Origin: Bacteroidia bacterium
GTDB taxonomy: Bacteria; Bacteroidota; Bacteroidia; 2-12-FULL-35-15
Direction of reading: 5' to 3'
DNA length: 64,000 nt
NCBI GenBank assembly: GCA_030654175.1
Contig: JAURXZ010000030.1
Span: forward strand, 524,502-588,501
Part shown: positions 27,837 through 36,282 of the stretch, in pieces
Position numbering within the stretch: position 1 is the stretch's first letter
Layout of the letters: each line of letters begins with the position of its first letter
Made by a program: the position numbers and the translations under genes
Notes under the pieces: model-generated
What the model saw: only the letters and a program-made list of their open reading frames with translations
Database searches by the model: none
Told to the model about the DNA's origin: nothing

Positions 27837-29252
27837 TTAGGCCTTTACCATTTTACTCTGGCAAACAAAATTGGTTTTAGGTACATCGGTCTCTGCAATG
27901 GCTTTAAAACCTCCTTCCACTTCTTTGAAATTATGAATACCACGTGATTTTAGGATGCTTGAAGCGATCATACTGCGATAACCACCTGCACAGTGAATAT
28001 AATATGGTTTACTATCATCAATGGTTTTAAACCAATTATTAATTTCAGCTAATGGTCTGCTAAAAGCTTCCTCAACATGTTCAGCTGCATATTCGCTATC
28101 TTTTCTAACATCTAATACAATGCTTTCGCCAACTTTAAACTCCTTTTGAAATTGAGCTGCTGTAATGCGGTTTACTGTATCTACCTCTTTCCCTGATTTT
28201 TTCCATGCATCAAAGCCTCCATCAAGATAACCGATAACTTTATCAAAACCAACACGTGCCAATCTTGTTACACTTTCTTCTTCTTCACCCTCTTTGGTAA
28301 TTAATATGATCGGCTGCTTTACATCAACGATCAAAGAACCTACCCATGGAGCAAAATCGCCATGTAAACCAATGTTGATTGAGCGTGGAACAAACCCTTT
28401 TTGAAATTCTGCTGCATCACGCACATCTAATATCAGAGCTTCGGTTGCATCAGCAGCTGCCTCCAATTCATTTGGACTTAACGCCTTCATGCCTTTTTCA
28501 AGGATGGTATCAAAACTTTCAATTCCTTTTTTGTTCATTGCAACGTTCATTCCAAAATAACCCGGAGGAGGCAATAAACCATCTGTCACAGCTTTAACAA
28601 AAGCCTCTTTATCAGGCTGGTTCAAAGCATAGTTCATTTTTTTCTGGTTCCCCAAAGTATCTACGGTTTCCTTCATCATATTTTTGCCGCAAGCGCTTCC
28701 GGCACCATGAGCCGGATAAACAATAACATCATTTGCAAGTGGCATTAGTTTATTGTTTATGGAATCATATAATATTCCGGCTAATTGATCCTGCGTCATT
28801 GAAGCAGCTTTTTGAGCCAGGTCGGGGCGGCCAACATCACCAAGAAATAATGTATCGCCACTAAACAATGCATAATCTTTACCGTTTTCATCTTTTAATA
28901 AAAAGCAGGTGCTTTCCATGGTATGCCCCGGAGTATGAAGCACTTTAATAGTAACATTACCAAGCTTAAATTCTTCTCCGTCATGTGCTGATATAAAATC
29001 AAATTCAGGAGAGGCATTCGGTCCGTAAACTATTGGAGCTCCTGTTTTTTTGCTTAAATCTAAATGACCGGATACAAAATCGGCATGAAAATGTGTTTCA
29101 AAAACATACTTAATTTTTACGCCATCTTTTTTTGCACGATCAATATATGGCTGCACTTCTCTCAACGGATCAATAATTGCGGCTTCGCCATTTGAAGTGA
29201 TGTAATAAGCACCTTGTGCTAAACATCCTGTATAAATTTGTTCTACTTTCAT
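27837..29252 (-). CDS. Persulfide dioxygenase-rhodanese fusion (ETHE1/CstB-like)
   Basis: The 471-residue protein combines a metallo-beta-lactamase-fold dioxygenase (about 1-235) with two rhodanese domains (about 260-355 and 365-465). The Fe site motif is THFHADFVSGH (H54, H56, D58), later PGHTMES and GDTLFLGDVGRPD. The first rhodanese has no active cysteine (ILITKEGEEEES in the loop), while the second has Cys421 in HCAGGYRS. This is the layout of CstB, which oxidises persulfides and releases thiosulfate. It would remove glutathione-type or low-molecular-weight persulfides in the cytoplasm. The shared operator-like motif lies 63-84 bp upstream of the ATG. Confidence 0.92.
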   Translation of the reverse strand: MKVEQIYTGCLAQGAYYITSNGEAAIIDPLREVQPYIDRAKKDGVKIKYVFETHFHADFVSGHLDLSKKTGAPIVYGPNASPEFDFISAHDGEEFKLGNVTIKVLHTPGHTMESTCFLLKDENGKDYALFSGDTLFLGDVGRPDLAQKAASMTQDQLAGILYDSINNKLMPLANDVIVYPAHGAGSACGKNMMKETVDTLGNQKKMNYALNQPDKEAFVKAVTDGLLPPPGYFGMNVAMNKKGIESFDTILEKGMKALSPNELEAAADATEALILDVRDAAEFQKGFVPRSINIGLHGDFAPWVGSLIVDVKQPIILITKEGEEEESVTRLARVGFDKVIGYLDGGFDAWKKSGKEVDTVNRITAAQFQKEFKVGESIVLDVRKDSEYAAEHVEEAFSRPLAEINNWFKTIDDSKPYYIHCAGGYRSMIASSILKSRGIHNFKEVEGGFKAIAETDVPKTNFVCQSKMVKA

Positions 29253-29291
29253 TTTGTTTTATTTTTATTTTTTTTATTTATTATTATTCAG

Positions 29292-29376
29292 CAAAATTAT
29301 GCTGTTTTTAAAGGATTAACGGTAACATATATTACACTTGGCATTTGAAGTATACGATGTGTTACCTATGTTACAC
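29292..29376 (-). promoter_or_regulatory. Putative regulated promoter of the persulfide dioxygenase gene (site 2, plus an extra half-match)
   Basis: Read on the minus strand: TGTAATATATGTTACCGTT plus AAT (29315-29336), 15 nt, then TAATTTTG (29292-29299), a perfect -7 box. A further related sequence, TGTAACATAGGTAACAC, lies at 29359-29375, so two tandem sites may exist here. Confidence 0.65.
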
Positions 29377-29378
29377 TG

Positions 29379-30176
29379 TTATTTTAATAGCGTCTCTTTT
29401 ATAATGATATATATTCCCATCAATAATACAAACCAACCAAATATGGGTTTAAGTTTTGCTCCATCTATTTTTTTGGATAAGAAAATTCCAATAAAAATCC
29501 CGGCTGTAGCGAATGCGGAAACCATCGTTAATAAGCTCCAGTCAATAACAGTTTCGCCTCCTTCACCAAAAAAACCTATCAAGGATTTTGCAGCAATTAT
29601 AACCAAGGAGGTGCCAACCGCTTCTTTCATGGGTAGTTTAGACAATAGTACCAAAGCCGGTATTATTAAAAATCCTCCACCGGCTCCCACCAATCCGGTA
29701 ACCATACCAACAACAGCCCCTTCGATCAAAATTACCGGGTAATTAAATTTTTGCGGACCTAAATCTTCTTCTTTTTTCTTTTTATCTTTTTTGATCATAC
29801 TGTAAGATGCAGCCACCATCAGTACAGCAAAAAGCAACATCATTAAAATACTCTTGGTTACAACAAAAGAACCTATTGTAAAAACTTCTTTTGGTATAGC
29901 AGGTACAATATAGGCCCTTGTTAAAAATACCGCCACAATGGAAGGCGCTCCAAATACTAAAGCTGTTTTAATATTTACTAAGCCTTTTCTTAAATAACCC
30001 ACCGAACCTATGGCACTGGTGAAGCCTACAATGAATAAAGAATAGGCAGTTGCTACTACTGCATCCACCGAAAAAAGATAAACCAATACCGGGACCGTTA
30101 AAATGCTGCCCCCGCTGCCAATAAGCCCTAAAGAAACCCCTATTAAAATTGATGACAGATAACCTATTATTTCCAT
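29379..30176 (-). CDS. TSUP (TauE/SafE) family sulfite/organosulfonate exporter
   Basis: The 265-residue protein has eight predicted membrane helices in two homologous halves, each with a glycine-rich motif (GLIGSGGSILTVPVLVYLF at the start and GLVGAGGGFLIIPALVLL in the middle), the hallmark of TSUP proteins. A charged cytoplasmic loop (KKDKKKKEEDLG) separates the halves. Members export sulfite, sulfoacetate or related anions. In this island it fits removal of sulfite made by the persulfide dioxygenase. It is a single-gene unit with its own copy of the operator-like motif upstream. Confidence 0.93.
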   Translation of the reverse strand: MEIIGYLSSILIGVSLGLIGSGGSILTVPVLVYLFSVDAVVATAYSLFIVGFTSAIGSVGYLRKGLVNIKTALVFGAPSIVAVFLTRAYIVPAIPKEVFTIGSFVVTKSILMMLLFAVLMVAASYSMIKKDKKKKEEDLGPQKFNYPVILIEGAVVGMVTGLVGAGGGFLIIPALVLLSKLPMKEAVGTSLVIIAAKSLIGFFGEGGETVIDWSLLTMVSAFATAGIFIGIFLSKKIDGAKLKPIFGWFVLLMGIYIIIKETLLK

Positions 30177-30202
30177 TTTGTTTTGTTTTGTTAATTATGT
30201 TA

Positions 30203-30247
30203 CAAAGGTCGCATGATATAAATCATTTAACGGTTACAATTGTTACA
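30203..30247 (-). promoter_or_regulatory. Putative regulated promoter of the TSUP exporter gene (site 3 of shared motif)
   Basis: Read on the minus strand: TGTAACAATTGTAACCGTT plus AAA (30226-30247), 15 nt, then GACCTTTG (30203-30210), a one-mismatch -7 box. The plus strand shows a tandem TTACAATTG TTACAATTG inside the motif. Confidence 0.6.
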
Positions 30248-30285
30248 ATTGAATTTATTGTGCAATGAAATTAATTATTTTTAAC

Positions 30286-30612
30286 CTATTGTATTTGTAT
30301 TTCATACCACCCAAAAGTTCCACCGCAAAGCCAATTAGAATTTTTAAATCCCATTTCATTTAACTTCTCCGCAGCCTTTGTAGATCTCCCTCCACCTTTG
30401 CCACAAGCGGTTATAATGATATCTGCTTTATCAAATAATTTGTTGACCAGTTCCAATTCTGAAATTGAAATATTCATCGCACCCGGTATATGCTGTTGAT
30501 CAAACTCTTCCCGATCACGCACATCAATAATTTTGACCTCTTGTTTTTTGTCTGCTATTAATTGCTTTAACTTCTCAAGAGCAACGCAATTGACTATTTG
30601 TATGTTCTCCAT
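30286..30612 (-). CDS. Single-domain rhodanese
   Basis: Using the ATG at 30612 the product is 108 residues (MENIQIVNCVALEKLKQL); an upstream in-frame ATG at 30666 would extend it deep into the MFS gene. The rhodanese signatures are IDVRDREEFDQQHIPGAMNI and the active loop ACGKGGGRST, with Cys in an unusual glycine-rich loop. The start overlaps the end of the MFS gene by 38 bp, implying translational coupling. It is the fourth stand-alone or fused rhodanese of the island and presumably cytoplasmic. Confidence 0.88.
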   Translation of the reverse strand: MENIQIVNCVALEKLKQLIADKKQEVKIIDVRDREEFDQQHIPGAMNISISELELVNKLFDKADIIITACGKGGGRSTKAAEKLNEMGFKNSNWLCGGTFGWYEIQIQ

Positions 30613-31864
30613 GTATTTTATTTTTAGGTATAAACCAATTCCAAAGTTTTTTCGAATTATCATCACTACATTTCATACGATATTGAATAACTATTGCGGA
30701 ACCAACCGTCAGCAACCCAATTACAATTATTGAAGCAGTGATACCTAATGCATCTGCAATTATTCCAGTTAAAATAGCACCAATAGCATAGCCCAGATCA
30801 CGCCATAAGCGAAATATCCCTAAACTTTTTGGCCTGTCCATAGGATTGGTATTTTCTGCAACCGTTGCAAGGAAAGTGGGGTAAACCATTGCAGTGCCCC
30901 AGCCTAAAACAACTGAAAGAAAAATAAAATGAGTCATTGTTTCTGCCCAAGGCATCACCAACAAAGTAATACCTTGTAAAAACATGCCTGTAAACAACAT
31001 ATTCTTTTTACAAAAATGGTCTGCCATTTTACCTGTTATTAATTGTCCTAAGCCCCAAACAGCGGGATACGTTGCTGTTATTATTCCAATTTGTTCTAGA
31101 CTGAAATCTTTTTGAGACAACAGAATTGGGAAGATGCCCCAAACCATTCCATCGTTCAAATTATTAATTAATCCGGCTTGCGTCACAGCACCAAGGTTTT
31201 TATTTTTCCATGTTGTATCCCAAAATACATTTTTTAATGCAGGGATGTTACTGGAATTTGATTCTTTTGCAACATGATGTTTGGTATCCTTTATCAGCAA
31301 CCAACTTCCGAAAAACCCTAATAAGGATAAAACAATTCCAATGTAAAATGGATATGGTCTTAACCCATATTGTCCGGCAATCCAACCGGTAAGAAAAGCC
31401 ACAATAGCTACTGAAAGGTAACCGGCAAACTCATTTAAGCCCATTGCAAAACCTCTTTGCTTTTCACCAACAAGATCTATTTTCATTACAACGGTACTGC
31501 TCCAGGTTAACCCCTGGTTGATACCCAATAATATATTTGCAGCAATGATCCAGTTCCAGTTTGGGGCATACATCAGGATAAAAGGAACTGGAATAGCAAA
31601 CAGCCAGCCAATGGTAAGCAAATTTTTTCTGCCGAATTTATTTGCTAAAGAACCGGTAAAATAATTGGTAATTGCTTTTACAATTCCGAATACTATAATG
31701 AAGGAAAGAATTGCTGTATTTGCTGCAAGATGAAATTCACCTTCGGCTATTTTAGGAAGAATAGCTCTTTCTAATCCAACCATACCGCCCACGAAGGCAT
31801 TGATGATCACAAGAAGAGTGAACTGCTTCCAGTTTTCTTTTAATCCGAGGTTAACGTTTTTCAT
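30575..31864 (-). CDS. MFS transporter
   Basis: The 429-residue protein shows 12 membrane helices and the MFS loop motif GSLANKFGRKNLLTIG between helices 2 and 3, with the second-half counterpart ITGKMADHFCKKNML. It resembles major facilitator permeases with a drug/sugar or anion substrate; the sequence does not reveal which. Transcription with the downstream rhodanese suggests a sulfur compound such as a thiosulfonate or taurine-type substrate, but this is inference. A perfect -7 box lies about 25 nt upstream of the ATG. Confidence 0.88.
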   Translation of the reverse strand: MKNVNLGLKENWKQFTLLVIINAFVGGMVGLERAILPKIAEGEFHLAANTAILSFIIVFGIVKAITNYFTGSLANKFGRKNLLTIGWLFAIPVPFILMYAPNWNWIIAANILLGINQGLTWSSTVVMKIDLVGEKQRGFAMGLNEFAGYLSVAIVAFLTGWIAGQYGLRPYPFYIGIVLSLLGFFGSWLLIKDTKHHVAKESNSSNIPALKNVFWDTTWKNKNLGAVTQAGLINNLNDGMVWGIFPILLSQKDFSLEQIGIITATYPAVWGLGQLITGKMADHFCKKNMLFTGMFLQGITLLVMPWAETMTHFIFLSVVLGWGTAMVYPTFLATVAENTNPMDRPKSLGIFRLWRDLGYAIGAILTGIIADALGITASIIVIGLLTVGSAIVIQYRMKCSDDNSKKLWNWFIPKNKIHGEHTNSQLRCS

Positions 31865-31885
31865 TACTTTGTTTTTTATTTATTA

Positions 31886-31893
31886 CAAAGTTA
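31886..31893 (-). promoter_or_regulatory. Putative -7 box of the MFS-rhodanese unit
   Basis: On the minus strand this reads TAACTTTG, a perfect TAnnTTTG. Eight nt upstream lies CCGGTTAAG (within TATGTTAAATACTTCCGG), which only loosely resembles the shared sulfur-island motif and has different spacing. Confidence 0.45.
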
Positions 31894-31933
31894 CGCCCCT
31901 CTTAACCGGAAGTATTTAACATATGATAAATAA

Positions 31934-32497
31934 TCACTTATGCGCCCTGATCCGGCTTAAGCTAACTTGAGTGATTCCTAAATAGGATGCAATGAACTTT
32001 AACGGAACCCTTTTTAAAATGTTAGTATGATCTTTTAGTAGATTAAAATAGCGCTCATCAGCAGTATTAAACTGTAAGCTTTCAATCCTGTTTACTGTAT
32101 TCACATATGCCGCTTCAATGATCTTACGAAAAAGTCGTTCAAGATCATGATATGAATCAAAAAGTTTAAATAATTTGTTTGAATCAATGGCGATTAATAC
32201 AGTATCCTCAATAGCCTGAATGGCTTTTCGGGATGGCTTTCCGGTAAATAAACTTTCGGCCCTTGCAACAAATGCATTTTCAAATTCAAAACTTTCAGTT
32301 ATGTCATTGGCATCCTTGAAATAATAAATTCTAACACAGCCTTTCTTCACAAAATAAATGGTTTTGCAGGTATGCCCAATAGGTTGCACATCGGTGCCTT
32401 TTTTAAAACTTACCTCGCTACAGATTTCGGCCAATGATTTTTCGGCTTCTTTCGAAATCGGATAGATGGCTTTTATTTGTTGAAAAAGAGCTTCCAC
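31934..32497 (-). CDS. Crp/Fnr family transcriptional regulator, Bacteroidota degenerate type
   Basis: The 187-residue product starts at a GTG (32497) because no ATG precedes the conserved beginning. It has a cyclic-nucleotide-binding-like barrel (about 20-120) with TCKTIYFVKKGCVRIYYF, then a helix and a short HTH (VPLKFIASYLGITQVSLSRIRAHK) at the extreme C-terminus. Such proteins are common in Bacteroidota and usually act as single-target regulators. It is 69 bp downstream of and on the same strand as the MFS/rhodanese genes' promoter side, i.e. it borders the island, and could control it. Effector unknown. Confidence 0.88.
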   Translation of the reverse strand: MEALFQQIKAIYPISKEAEKSLAEICSEVSFKKGTDVQPIGHTCKTIYFVKKGCVRIYYFKDANDITESFEFENAFVARAESLFTGKPSRKAIQAIEDTVLIAIDSNKLFKLFDSYHDLERLFRKIIEAAYVNTVNRIESLQFNTADERYFNLLKDHTNILKRVPLKFIASYLGITQVSLSRIRAHK

Positions 32498-32870
32498 GGT
32501 GCTTTTACAATCAGTTAATAATTTGTATGAACATAAAGGTATTTAAAATGGTTAGATATTCAAATAAAAATAGACCAGGATCAAACTAGGCTTGTATATA
32601 AGGCTGTTATGAGGGTTAAGGATTCAACACAGGGAGAAAAGGAATAAAAATGCAACAAATGCACCTTCTTGAATTATTAAAAAATACGTACCTCCTTTCG
32701 AAAAACCGGAAAATGAATATCAATATCTACCATCGCGATCTGATCTACAAGAAATTCCTAAAAATTGTTAAACTTTTATTCCAAAAAAACTCCTTAGACA
32801 AATTACATACACAATTGCTTATCTTTGTTATAATACAACATCCTGATTTTATTTGCGTTTAAATTAAAAA
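32498..32870. other. Intergenic region upstream of the DUF4175-like gene
   Basis: This AT-rich 373-bp gap separates divergent genes. A plus-strand TATCTTTG box (32820-32827), about 45 nt before the ATG at 32871, is a good -7 element. A short open frame within it has no homologue I recognise and biased AT composition, so I do not call a gene. No hairpin or repeat stands out. Confidence 0.5.
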
Positions 32871-35800
32871 ATGAAAGCAAACGATTACCAAAGCTTAATT
32901 AAAAAACTGGATGGCTTCATCCGTAAGTACTATAAAAACCAACTTTTACGTGGCCTGATTTACAGCACAGGTTTGGTATTGCTGTTTTTTATATCCCTTA
33001 CTGTGCTTGAATATTACGCACACTTCAATACCGCGATACGTACCGTTTTATTTTATTCATTTATTGTTGCCAGCGGATTTATCTCTGTAAAATATATTGT
33101 AATTCCCCTTTCTAAACTTTATAAATTAGGACAGCTTATTTCTTACGAAGAGGCTGCAAACATTATCGGTAAACACTTTACAAATGTTCAGGATAAATTG
33201 TTGAATACACTTCAATTGCAACAAGAAACATCTAACATCTCAAATCCAATATCTAACATCTCCCTTTTAGAAGCAAGTATTAATCAAAAAATAAAGGAAT
33301 TAAAACCTATTGAATTTACTTCGGCAATTGATCTATCCGAAAATAAAAAATATCTGAAATATGCATTGATACCAGTTTTGCTTATCGCGGTAATTTTATT
33401 TTCAGCACCAAGCATAATCACAGACGGAACAAAACGCTTGGTAAAACACGCTGATTTTTTTGAAAAAGAATCACCCTTTCAGTTTGTGATCACCAATAGT
33501 GATCTAACAACTGTTACTCAGCAGGATTTTGAATTAAAAGTAAACCTGACAGGCGATGAAGTTCCGGACAATGTTTACGTTGAGATAAATGGAAACGAAT
33601 ATAAATTAGAAAAAGAAAACATTGTAAATTTTAATTATCTTTTTAAAAATGTACAAAAAAACACCAGCTTTCATCTTTCCGCTGATGGCTTTAAATCGAA
33701 AGAGTATGAATTGGTAGCTTTACCAAATCCTGTTTTATTAAACTTTGATATCGCACTTGCATACCCAAAATACCTGAACAAAAAAGATGAAGTTGTTAAA
33801 AATACAGGTGATCTTGTGGTTCCTGCAGGAACAAAAGTTTCATGGAGCTTCAGCACTAAAAACACTGATCAGTTGCGAATAAATTTTAATGATACGTCCT
33901 TTGCTGTATCACCCGTTTCTGAAAATTCATTTAATTATTCCACCCGACTGTTTAAGGATAAGATCTACTCAGTTTCTACTGCTAACCAGTTTTTAAAAAA
34001 TAAAGATTCTGTAACTTACATTATCAATGTAATTCCGGATGCCTACCCGCAAATAAATGTAGAAGAGAAAAAAGATACCACATCTACCAAGCGTATTTAT
34101 TTTCGCGGTGAGGTAAAAGATGATTATGGTTTTAACAAACTAACGTTCAATTATCATTACATCACAAATAATGATTCTGCAGCCGATACTGACGAAAAAA
34201 AACTTACTACTAATATAAGGGCTGTTGCGATCAACAAAAACCTTACTCAGGATCAGTTCTATCATTACTGGGACATGAATGAATTGGGTGTTTCTCCCGG
34301 TGACCAGATCGAATATTATTTTGAAATATGGGACAATGATGGTGTTACCGGAAGTAAATCCTCTCGTTCACAAAAAATGATCTTTAAAGCCCCCACACTC
34401 AAAGAACTTGACTTAAACACCGATAAAAACAATAATAAAATTAAAGACGATCTACTGGAAAGCATCGATCAGGCAAAAGAAGTGCAGAAGGAAATAAGTG
34501 AGTTGCAACGCAAAATTGCCGAGAAAAAAACGCTTTCATGGGAAGAAAAAAAGAAACTGGAAGATCTGCTCGACAAACAAAAAAAATTGCAGCAAAACGT
34601 TGAAAAAATCAAAAACGAAAACAAACAAAACAACGAACAGCAAAGCGAATACAAGCAACCTGACGAAAAGATCCTGGAAAAACAAAAACAACTGGAAGAG
34701 CTGTTTGATAAAGTAATGACACCTGAATTAAAAGAGAAATACAACGAATTGCAAAAACTGCTTGAAAAACTGGATAAAAACAAAGTACAGGAAGCGTTAG
34801 AAAAAATGAAGCTTGAAAATAAGGATCTAATGAAGGAACTAGATCGTAACCTGGAGGTTTTTAAACAACTGGAATTTGAGCAGAAATTGCAGAAAAGTAT
34901 TGAAAAACTGGACGAGTTGGCAAAGAAAGAAGATGAACTTTCTAAAAAAACAGAAGAAAAGAATACAAATGCTGAAGAACAAAAAGCAAAACAAGATGAG
35001 TTGAATAAAGAATTTGAAGAGGCTAAAAAGGATTTGAAAGATCTGGAGAAAAAGAACGCTGAGCTGGAAGAGCCTAAAAAAATGGAGAATACAGAGCCGG
35101 AGCAGGAAGACATCAAAAAAGACATGGAGAAAAGCAGTGAACAACTGGATAAAAAGGAAAAGAAAAATGCCTCTAAATCTCAAAAAAGTGCTGCACAAAA
35201 AATGAAAAAAATGAGCGAGAAACTTTCCAAAATGCAACAGGAAATGGAGGAGGAAGCTCAAAGCGAAGACATTGATAAATTACGTGGTATCCTTGAAAAT
35301 CTGCTCCAACTCTCATTTGGACAGGAAGCATTGATGGGCGAACTGTCAAAAGCAAAAACCAATGACCCTCAGTTTTTCAAGATCAATCAAAAACAAAAAA
35401 AATTACACGATGATTCCAAAATGATCGAGGATAGTTTGGTGGCCTTAAGCAAACGTGTGCCTAAAATTCAGGCAGTGGTTAATCGCGAAATAAGTGCTAT
35501 TAATATGAATATGGAAAAAGCCATTGAGGAAATTAAAGAAGCCCCTACCCCCTCATTTGATGGAAAAAACCATAAAGAAGAAGGATTGAGCCGTCAGCAA
35601 TTTGCAATGACCTCTATTAACAATTTGGCCCTGATGCTAAATGAAGCCTTAATGCAGATGCAGGCGGATGCAAAACCAAAAGATGGACCTCCGGGAAGCG
35701 GAAGTTGCAAAAAACCGGGAGGGGCTGGCAAAAAGCCTTCTGCAGCCGGTATGCGCAAAATGCAGGAACAGCTCAATCAGCAGATCAAGAAATTAAAAGA

Positions 35801-36281
35801 AGGAATGGAAAAAGGCGGCAACAAACCAGGCGATAAACCCGGTAAAGGAGGTTCCGGAATGAGCCAGGAACTTGCTCAACTTGCTGCACAACAGGAAGCT
35901 ATCCGTAAAGAATTTCAAAAAATGGCTGATCAAATCAATAAAGATGGCAAAGGAGGAGGCGGTATGAGTAAACTTGCCGAAAAAATGGAAGAAACCGAAA
36001 CCGATCTGGTAAATAAAATGATCAGCCAGGAAACTATTAACCGCCAGGAAGAAATATTAACGCGCCTGCTGGAGAGCGAAAAGGCTGAGAAAGAGAGAGA
36101 AATGGATGAAAAAAGACAGTCGAATGAAGCAAAAAATGAAACTTTTAGTAACCCTAATGAATTTTTAGAGTATAACAGACTTAAAGAGAAAGAAACGGAG
36201 CTTTTAAAAACGGTTTCACCGTCTTTAAATCCTTTCTACAAATCAAAAGTTAACCAATACTTTAACAACTTTGAAGAATAA
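32871..36281 (+). CDS. DUF4175-like large membrane-anchored coiled-coil protein
   Basis: The 1136-residue protein has two membrane helices near the N-terminus (about 25-45 and 55-75) and a third at about 160-180, then Ig-like beta domains (about 210-510, ending PDAYPQINVEEKK...DYGFNKLTFNYHY). A very long lysine/glutamate-rich coiled coil follows (about 520-860), and then a glycine/lysine-rich linker (about 935-1020) and more helices. This layout matches the Bacteroidota DUF4175 family, whose function is unknown; an envelope-spanning or scaffold role is plausible. Residues about 119-133 (QETSNISNPISNIS) are encoded by an inserted word repeat. It overlaps no gene and is followed 2 bp later by a small ATPase. 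Confidence 0.83.
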   Translation: MKANDYQSLIKKLDGFIRKYYKNQLLRGLIYSTGLVLLFFISLTVLEYYAHFNTAIRTVLFYSFIVASGFISVKYIVIPLSKLYKLGQLISYEEAANIIGKHFTNVQDKLLNTLQLQQETSNISNPISNISLLEASINQKIKELKPIEFTSAIDLSENKKYLKYALIPVLLIAVILFSAPSIITDGTKRLVKHADFFEKESPFQFVITNSDLTTVTQQDFELKVNLTGDEVPDNVYVEINGNEYKLEKENIVNFNYLFKNVQKNTSFHLSADGFKSKEYELVALPNPVLLNFDIALAYPKYLNKKDEVVKNTGDLVVPAGTKVSWSFSTKNTDQLRINFNDTSFAVSPVSENSFNYSTRLFKDKIYSVSTANQFLKNKDSVTYIINVIPDAYPQINVEEKKDTTSTKRIYFRGEVKDDYGFNKLTFNYHYITNNDSAADTDEKKLTTNIRAVAINKNLTQDQFYHYWDMNELGVSPGDQIEYYFEIWDNDGVTGSKSSRSQKMIFKAPTLKELDLNTDKNNNKIKDDLLESIDQAKEVQKEISELQRKIAEKKTLSWEEKKKLEDLLDKQKKLQQNVEKIKNENKQNNEQQSEYKQPDEKILEKQKQLEELFDKVMTPELKEKYNELQKLLEKLDKNKVQEALEKMKLENKDLMKELDRNLEVFKQLEFEQKLQKSIEKLDELAKKEDELSKKTEEKNTNAEEQKAKQDELNKEFEEAKKDLKDLEKKNAELEEPKKMENTEPEQEDIKKDMEKSSEQLDKKEKKNASKSQKSAAQKMKKMSEKLSKMQQEMEEEAQSEDIDKLRGILENLLQLSFGQEALMGELSKAKTNDPQFFKINQKQKKLHDDSKMIEDSLVALSKRVPKIQAVVNREISAINMNMEKAIEEIKEAPTPSFDGKNHKEEGLSRQQFAMTSINNLALMLNEALMQMQADAKPKDGPPGSGSCKKPGGAGKKPSAAGMRKMQEQLNQQIKKLKEGMEKGGNKPGDKPGKGGSGMSQELAQLAAQQEAIRKEFQKMADQINKDGKGGGGMSKLAEKMEETETDLVNKMISQETINRQEEILTRLLESEKAEKEREMDEKRQSNEAKNETFSNPNEFLEYNRLKEKETELLKTVSPSLNPFYKSKVNQYFNNFEE
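33226..33268 (+). repeat. In-frame 'word' repeat insertion inside the DUF4175-like gene
   Basis: The DNA is made of ACATCTAACATCTC, AAATCCAATATC and TAACATCTC words and encodes SNISNPISNIS. The same words (AATATCTAATATCCAACATC) make the intergenic hairpin after gltX at 39645-39740. Confidence 0.65.
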
Positions 36282-36282
36282 A

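Noticed and set aside
31902..31925. A fourth copy of the shared sulfur-island motif upstream of the MFS gene
   Set aside because: Similarity is loose and the distance to the -7 box is 8 rather than 15 nt, so it is not counted.
32650..32862. A 70-residue open frame upstream of the DUF4175-like gene
   Set aside because: It is AT-rich, has no recognisable family, and contains the likely -7 box of the downstream gene.
34469..35261. Long serine/phenylalanine-rich open frames on the minus strand
   Set aside because: They are the complement of the lysine/glutamate coiled coil of the DUF4175-like gene.
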